Assembly: GCA_964036295.1 (NCBI GenBank)
Contig: OZ038471.1
Coordinates: forward strand, 9,092,684-9,156,683
Source: Plumapathes pennacea
Lineage: Eukaryota; Cnidaria; Anthozoa; Antipatharia; Myriopathidae
Direction: 5' to 3'
Length of the DNA: 64,000 nucleotides
Position 1 is the stretch's first letter. Each line of letters begins with the position of its first letter. The position numbers and the translations under genes are program-made. Below the pieces are notes generated by a model. The model did not search any database. It was not told the origin of the DNA and worked only from the letters and a program-made list of their open reading frames with translations. This document shows positions 58,910-64,000 of this stretch, in pieces.

Positions 58910-60289
58910 ACTAGACTGGCCTTGCCAGTGAGCTCGCGGCGTGAGTTGGGTCGAGACCAGAATATAAAATGGAAAGTAGGGGACAAGAGCGGAACTCCCA
59001 AGAGAGACTTCCAATTTCTCACCATAAAAATATCACACAGTATAGAGAACTTGGCTTTTGACACCTTGCTCTTTTGACACCTTGATTAAACTAAAAATTA
59101 TTATTACAACACTCATACACTTGCTTCTTAAAGGTTGAGCGACCCTGCATCTTGAGAATGCGTGACATATCTTTTTATGCACAATCGATTTTGACAGTTT
59201 GACCTTGACTCATATTTCTAATCAGAGGCCACGATTAATCCAGCCTTCGCTTCACTACTTATGTGTTTTCTTTTATTAACTCAATACGTTTCTTCTATCA
59301 GGCTTTCGAGTATTCGTGCTCTGTAACAAATATAAAATTGAAAGCGAGAAATGTCACACGAGAGATGTTTACAATATTATTGCGCTTTTGTTCACAGTGT
59401 GTTCAGTCCATTTGTGACTGCAAACTCAATCCTCAGAATTATTTCGGTGTATTTTTCATTTCTGGTATTTAATGAACATTGCGAAACAAAGACTACATGA
59501 TCGAATGAAAGAAACACTTCAACAGGCAATGTACGATACGCAGAAGAATTTTATGAGGCAACAGATGTCATGTACAGAGTAAAGCATAAAGCGTCATTGT
59601 TTTACGGCTAAAGCTCACCGTAGCTTTGGTTTCTGTTTTCGCCCTGTTATCTTCCCAAAAGTATTTCGTGTCGCCACAGAAAGTTTCGTCGGGACTAAAT
59701 ACTTATCGGCGACAGAGATATTTGCAATACCCCAGAAGTACCATCAAACATTTGTTTACGGCTATTCTCAAAGCTTGTGCGGTGAACGCGAGCCAAAATC
59801 TTTTCCTAAAATCCAGTTTATCCGTGCCTATTCCACAGAGCCAAATGGCGTTGAATTTGAATGGGATGCGGTATACTTTTTCGCTTCACTACTTATATGT
59901 TTTCTTTTATTAACTCAATACGTTTCTTTCTATCAGGCTTTCGAGTATTCGTGCTCTGTAACAAATATAAAATTGACAGCGAGGAATGTCACACGAGAGA
60001 TGTTTACAATATTATTGCGCTTTTGTTCACAGTGTGTTCAGTCCATTTGTGACTGCAAACTCAATCCTCAGAATTATTTCGGTGTATTTTTCATTTCTGG
60101 TATTCACTGACCATTGCGAAACAAAGGCTACATGATCGAATGAAAGAAACACTTCAACAGGCAATGTACGATACGCAGAAGAATTTTATGAGGCAACAGA
60201 TGTCATGTACAGAGTAAAGCATAAAGCGTCATTGTTTTACGGCTAAAGCTCACCGTAGCTTTGGTTTCTGCTTTCGCCCACTTCTTTTT
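58910..60289 (+). repeat. Composite repeat A, copy 3, with an internal duplication
   Basis: Collinear with 10,636-11,600 at first. A ~635-bp part (59,263-59,640) is repeated at 59,898-60,275. The copy then ends inside the conserved hydrophobic frame, fused at about 60,285 to a minus-strand gene-family fragment. The 30-codon frame is frameshifted near 58,980. Confidence 0.85.
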
Positions 60290-60679
60290 GAACTTATAGC
60301 TTTCTCGCAGCGATGGTTTATTGATCCTAATTTTCTCTTTGCATTTCTGTGGCTTTCTATTGTTTCCATGTTGTTTACGCGCACGTTCACGGAATGCATT
60401 AGCATTGTGAAGTACGTAAGCTCTGGTATAATCATGAACTTTTGACGACTCTGGGACATTCTTTGAAATGTATTCTCGTAATAGTCGCCTGCTTTTCCTG
60501 TCCTTGTTCAGAACGCGCGAAAGTTCATTCAAAGGCACTCGGCTTGGCTCACGACATCGTCTTGGACGAGTTCGATTTTCTTTCACATAAACATTACTGG
60601 GAATACAATAGAACTGCTCAAAGCGAGATCTACCAACGACCACTTCTTCTTCAATCATGTTCCAATTTTCAAATAACAA
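60290..60679 (-). pseudogene. Fragment of the 60-64 kb basic-protein family
   Basis: The open minus-strand frame begins at 60,679 without ATG and reads LLFENWNMIEEEVVVGRSRF, FYCIPSNVYVKENR, then a highly basic tail (SRRLLREYISKNVPESSKVH, AFRERARKQHGNN). It is homologous to 62,560-62,985, but lacks the upstream signal-peptide-like exon seen there. Its 3' end runs into repeat A, so the true end is lost. Function is unknown. In the paralogue a 1-nt change breaks the frame where this copy is open, so this frame is likely the ancestral one. Confidence 0.5.
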
Positions 60680-60720
60680 GACAGGCCCGTGGCCAGTGCG
60701 CTTGTGACGTCATTAGTACA

Positions 60721-61190
60721 ATGAATAGAGACACGCGGGGTCCCGGGAGAGGAACTTTTGTCGTGCGTTTATATGCAAAAGATATTATAGCCGAGTCAGT
60801 TTTTGCAAATGACGGATCCAAGAGCTCCCTTTATTTTTCTTGCCCTCTTTTCTTCTAATTTCGGTCAAACAGATATTCACGAAAAAGTGTATTATAATAA
60901 TTGAGAGAAAACAATTATCGAAGGCCCCGTAGGAATATTCTTCGTTTGCAACAACCCAGTTTTCATTGCTTTCCGATGCACGTGACAGTACTTGTGTGAC
61001 GCTTTCTATACAACCTGGCAACCTTGTTGAGTGAATTTTCAAGCTGACATGTTTTGTGGAGGAACTGTGTTGTCATTTTGTAATGGGATTGACTGGGGAA
61101 TACCCGACATCTTAAGTAGCTGTAAGACAGCGTAATAGCCTTATCTCATCTTCCCAGCGTGTGCATCATGTTCAAGTAGCTGTAGCACAT
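60721..61190. other. Intergenic stretch
   Basis: No supported gene. The minus-strand frame at 60,785-61,042 is Ser/Ile-rich without motif. Confidence 0.4.
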
Positions 61191-61192
61191 TA

Positions 61193-61530
61193 AGGCCCCG
61201 TCCACACTACGCCGGATAAATTTGAAAACGCAACTTTCACTCTGAAAACGCAAGAAATGTTTTCCGTCCACACTGGAAAACGGATAAAATGTTTCCGGGC
61301 CCAAATGTATTGTTATTGCTCTACAAACGTCCCTGACAATCTTTGAAACCACTTGACGTGACCACGTGAGTCAGGGTTTTCGAAAAGTTCCGTTTTCAAA
61401 ATGTTTTTCGTCCACACCAAAACGCAAAGCCGTCGTTTTCAAATTTATCCACTTTGAAGAGCGTTTTCCTAACCGTAAGAATAAAGTTGCGTTTTCAAAT
61501 TTATCCGGCGTAGTGTGGACGGCGCCTAAA
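61193..61530. mobile_element. MITE with GGCCCCGTCCACAC ends
   Basis: The left end GGCCCCGTCCACACTACGCC (61,193) is inverted at the right (GGCGTAGTGTGGACGGCGCC), with about 45 bp of TIR including ATAAATTTGAAAACGCAACT. TAA lies directly outside both ends, a likely 3-bp target copy. A GGCCCCGTCC start and TWA target would fit PIF/Harbinger-type MITEs; that assignment is inference. No coding capacity. Confidence 0.8.
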
Positions 61531-61752
61531 ACATGACACTTCCCATGATGAAATTACTTCGTATGAAAAAGCCATCTCAGACGTTACGCATCCTACATAT
61601 ACAAGTCTGATCACTAATATGTTCAAGACTGCTATGCATTAAGCTTTAACGCAAAATTCTGGGTCGATACGAAATTAATCTCTATCGGAAGCTGCAGACG
61701 TTTGAATACCGTGACAACAAAGGCGTGCATCACGGGCTTGTGGAGCGAACAA

Positions 61753-62127
61753 TTACGGCTCGGATAGTTGGATATCAACCTTGAAGACTTCGAGGTATTC
61801 AGTGACAAATATTCTCGATGTAATCGCCTGCCGGTCTTTCCTGCTTTTGTTAAAGCGGCGTGAGTGAAAGCTAAGTAGCTGATGATTCGTGATTCCCCGT
61901 TCTATGATATTATGCTCGTGACATTTCATTGACAGATCTTGTATCTTAATCTCGCGTGATATTTGCCTCAATCCTATTAGTAATTCAATATCCTCAGACA
62001 ATAAACAAAGAACCTTTACTGCACGCAAAACGAAGTTAAACGCCGACTGTTCGTATACGCCGCGCGTTACACAAAGCCGCAGAGTTTCCGACAAAGGGAG
62101 ACGCTCTGCCCGCAGGAAAAAGTTCAA
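61753..62127 (-). CDS. Hypothetical protein, 124 aa, possible diverged family member
   Basis: Open from 62,127 to 61,753 on the minus strand. It has a hydrophobic patch (AVKVLCLLSEDIELLIGL) and a basic part (SFHSRRFNKSRKDRQAITSR). The last 85 nt align loosely with the 60,480-60,520 segment of the neighbouring family (NKxRKxRR), so it may be an old relative. No domain recognised and no splice evidence; it could be an accident of composition. Confidence 0.25.
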   Translation of the reverse strand: MNFFLRAERLPLSETLRLCVTRGVYEQSAFNFVLRAVKVLCLLSEDIELLIGLRQISREIKIQDLSMKCHEHNIIERGITNHQLLSFHSRRFNKSRKDRQAITSRIFVTEYLEVFKVDIQLSEP

Positions 62128-62559
62128 GTTCTATCAAGTTTCGACACGTCTTCTACTACTTATTCGATGTTCTTTCACACAAATATTGCTCAGAACACAG
62201 ATACATTGGTTGAAGCGGTATCTTTAATCGAGCATTTGCAAAACACAAGCCTTCGTACTTTACGGGGGTCCCGCTGGTAACACATCAAGCATTTGTGTAC
62301 GGCTATTTTCAAGTCTTCCGACGCTTAAAAACAATGCAAGCCAAAATCGCTCTTAAAGTATGGCTTCCGCGATGATCGTTTTGTTTGGATCAACAACTGA
62401 AGGACCGGAATTTTTTTCTATATCCCTTGACAGAGAAAACCCATTGTACTTGGTTCTGTGATTTTGATCTCTGAATACGTCTGATCTTGCAATGCCTGTG
62501 TTTTAACACATTTTAAAATACAAACGTATCTTAGCACCTCGGTTACTTTTGGCAATCTT
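62128..62559. other. Intergenic stretch
   Basis: Nothing supported. 62,280-62,360 is weakly similar to part of repeat A (GTACGGCTATTTTCAAG). Confidence 0.4.
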
Positions 62560-63159
62560 CTTTTTGAGCTTCTAGCTTTCTCGCAGCGATGGTTTAGTGA
62601 TCCTAATTTTCTCTTTCCATTTCCATCTGTGGCTTTTTTATTGTTTCCATGTTGTTTACATGCACGTTCACGGAACGCATTAGCATTGTGAAGTACGTAA
62701 GCTCGGGTATAATCATGAACTTTTGACGACTTTGGGACATTCTTTGAAATGTATTCTTGTATTAGTCGCCTGCTTTTCTACTCTTGTTCAAAATGCGTGA
62801 AACGTAATTCAATGGTACGTGGCTTGGCTCACGACTTCGTCTTGGAGGACTTCGGTTTTCTTTCACATAAACATTTGTGGGAATACAATAAAACTGAGCG
62901 AAGCAAGATCTACCAACGGTCACTTTTTCCTCAGCCATTTCCCAATTTTCAAATAATAACGCCATCTGTTCCACTGATTGTTTGACCTTCATGGCACCGA
63001 GCCAAAATGTCGCAACAACAACATAAATGCACGCAGAGTGAAATTTTGATTCCAAACAAAAGTCAGATTTTCTGACGCTTTACTTGTATCAGCAAGAATA
63101 ATACAAAGTAAAAGAATACAAAGTACCTTCAAGTTCACCCTCATACTAAACAGTTCCAT
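62560..63159 (-). pseudogene. Signal-peptide-bearing basic-protein gene, copy 1 (frameshifted)
   Basis: Read on the minus strand from the ATG at 63,159: MELFSMRVNLKVLCILLLCI followed by ADTSKASENLTFVWNQ, a clear hydrophobic core with a small-residue end, so probably secreted or anchored. A 1-nt loss near 63,045 shifts the frame relative to the second copy. The other frame continues CIYVVVATFWLGAMK, ALLFENWEMAEEKVTVGRS, FYCIPTNVYVKENR and PRRSREPSHVPL, and then breaks near 62,765 where the 60-kb copy stays open. The remaining basic tail lies at 62,560-62,760. I do not recognise the family. Two breaks suggest a pseudogene, unless undetected introns explain the frame changes. Confidence 0.45.
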
Positions 63160-63260
63160 ATAATCCGCTATCAAGCGCTTGTCAAGAATCGCCGTCTTTA
63201 CACAGGTTCTCGTCTTTGTATCTCGAGCGCCTTCGTTCAGCTTGTTCCTTCAAGTTCTCC
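62980..63260. repeat. Tandem duplication unit, first copy
   Basis: Repeated at 63,726-64,000 with few differences except around 63,160-63,215. Carries the signal-peptide-like exon and the start of the next frame. Confidence 0.85.
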
Positions 63261-63583
63261 AGGTTCTGGATATCAGATTCTTCGTACATTTCTGTACAGT
63301 TGTGCATAGTTATGCAGTTCATTGATAAGTTCATTGCATTTGCTTTCATGGCTTTCAATATGGCTTTTGAGGCTGAACGGACCGACCCAAGCCAAAACCG
63401 CTCAATGAAATTTAGTATGGGTCTACCGCAGCTGGCGTATGCGTTTGTAAGTAAGATGAGCGGTCCATAAAATAATCCACAGAGCCAACTAAGGCAAGCA
63501 ACACACAAGTCCACCTCCCACATCTTGCTGTCTTCAAAATGGCGAAACTGCTTGCTTGACAAGTCACGTGATCGCAACGTCAT
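63182..63583 (-). CDS. Hypothetical secreted protein in the tandem cluster
   Basis: An open minus-strand frame from the ATG at 63,583 (or MWEVDLC at 63,523) to 63,182. From the second start, WEVDLCVACLSWLCGLFYGP followed by LILLTNAYASC looks like a signal peptide. The rest, RPILNFIERFWLGSVRSASK, CITMHNCTEMYEESDIQ, then a charged helix LENLKEQAERRRSRYKDEN, is hydrophilic with several Cys. The end of the frame (KEQAERRR region) is duplicated at the right edge of the window, so a second member probably continues beyond base 64,000. Function unknown. Confidence 0.45.
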   Translation of the reverse strand: MTLRSRDLSSKQFRHFEDSKMWEVDLCVACLSWLCGLFYGPLILLTNAYASCGRPILNFIERFWLGSVRSASKAILKAMKANAMNLSMNCITMHNCTEMYEESDIQNLENLKEQAERRRSRYKDENLCKDGDS

Positions 63584-63602
63584 CACAAATCACATGATAA
63601 TA

Positions 63603-63896
63603 TCAACCAATCATCGCATGCAGATCTCTAACCCAGAAAAATAAAAAAAAATAAAAATCGCTGCATTTTATAGCTTGTGACGTCACAAGCAATAACGCCA
63701 CGTTATCTGCTGCCAGTTTGATCTTCATGGCACTGAGCCAAAATGTCGCAACAACAACACAAATGCACAACAGAGTGAAACGTTGATTCCAAAGAAAAGT
63801 CAGATTTTCTGACGCTTTACTTGTATCAGCAAGAATAATACAAAGTAAAAGAATACAAAGTACCTTTAAGTTCACCTTCATACTAAACAGTTCCAT
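63603..63896 (-). CDS. Signal-peptide-bearing protein, copy 2
   Basis: ATG at 63,896: MELFSMKVNLKVLCILLLCI, ADTSKASENLTF, then FTLLCICVVVATFWLSAMKI in one open frame. This shows copy 1 lost a base here. After that the copies diverge: this one continues into KLAADNVALLLVTSQAIKC and a hydrophobic, low-complexity end without the FENW ... basic domain. It is therefore either truncated or spliced to an exon not in view. The two hydrophobic segments suggest a membrane or secreted product. Confidence 0.4.
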   Translation of the reverse strand: MELFSMKVNLKVLCILLLCIILADTSKASENLTFLWNQRFTLLCICVVVATFWLSAMKIKLAADNVALLLVTSQAIKCSDFYFFLFFWVRDLHAMIG

Positions 63897-64000
63897 ATAC
63901 ACTATCAAGCGATGGCCAAAAATCGAAGTTGCTTCGCCGTTAATATCATTCGGGTTCTCATCTTTGCATTTGGAACCCCTTCGTTCAGCTTGTTCCTTCA
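63726..64000. repeat. Tandem duplication unit, second copy (runs off the window)
   Basis: Matches 62,980-63,260. It shows the gene family is arranged in tandem and continues to the right of the window. Confidence 0.85.

Noticed and set aside
58304-58931. Several overlapping proteins on both strands
   Set aside because: They lie over a 123-bp minisatellite whose period keeps frames open; no independent support.
60290-60679. PDGF/VEGF-like growth factor
   Set aside because: The segment around FYCIPSNVYV is reminiscent of a cystine-knot start, but the needed cysteine pattern is absent.

Overview
The window is animal nuclear DNA, AT-rich and almost wholly built from mobile elements and duplicated repeats. 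I read it as cnidarian, probably anthozoan. The reason is the mix of EnSpm/CACTA-type, BEL/Pao, tyrosine-recombinase (YR) and CR1/Jockey-like elements with a SAMD3-like SAM gene; this is inference, not proof. I see no rRNA, functional tRNA, CRISPR array or clearly host housekeeping gene.

Layout. 0-2.4 kb: the end of a palindromic element and a broken TNP2-type transposase. 2.59-9.20 kb: a 6.6-kb DNA transposon with ~0.95-kb terminal inverted repeats (TIRs), a TTAT target duplication and one spliced, broken transposase gene. 10.6-22.6 kb: a 1.5-kb composite repeat split by two insertions. The first is a 9,770-bp CACTG-ended element (11,638-21,407); the second is a 632-bp solo LTR. 22.6-25.5 kb: a tentative unknown spliced gene. 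26.0-26.6 kb: a cluster of GGTAC/GTACC motifs. 26.7-32.4 kb: a YR retroelement with split direct repeats, apparently interrupted by LINE material. 33.3-37.8 kb: a BEL/Pao gag-protease remnant and a Helitron-like fragment. 39.4-58.7 kb: a long non-coding zone of tandemly duplicated ~3-kb blocks carrying hairpin MITEs, where one block shows both an empty and a filled insertion site. 58.9-64.0 kb: another copy of the composite repeat, then minus-strand copies of a small gene family with signal-peptide-like N-termini.

The most interesting object is the CACTG element. Its boundaries come from the sequence itself: an empty copy of the same site lies at 47.9 kb. It carries a multi-exon zinc-finger transposase-like gene on the minus strand (now with stops) and a SAM-domain gene on the plus strand. 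Inside an intron of the SAM gene sits an uninterrupted protein-kinase gene with its catalytic residues in place. A kinase as transposon cargo, open while the transposase next to it is broken, deserves a closer look.
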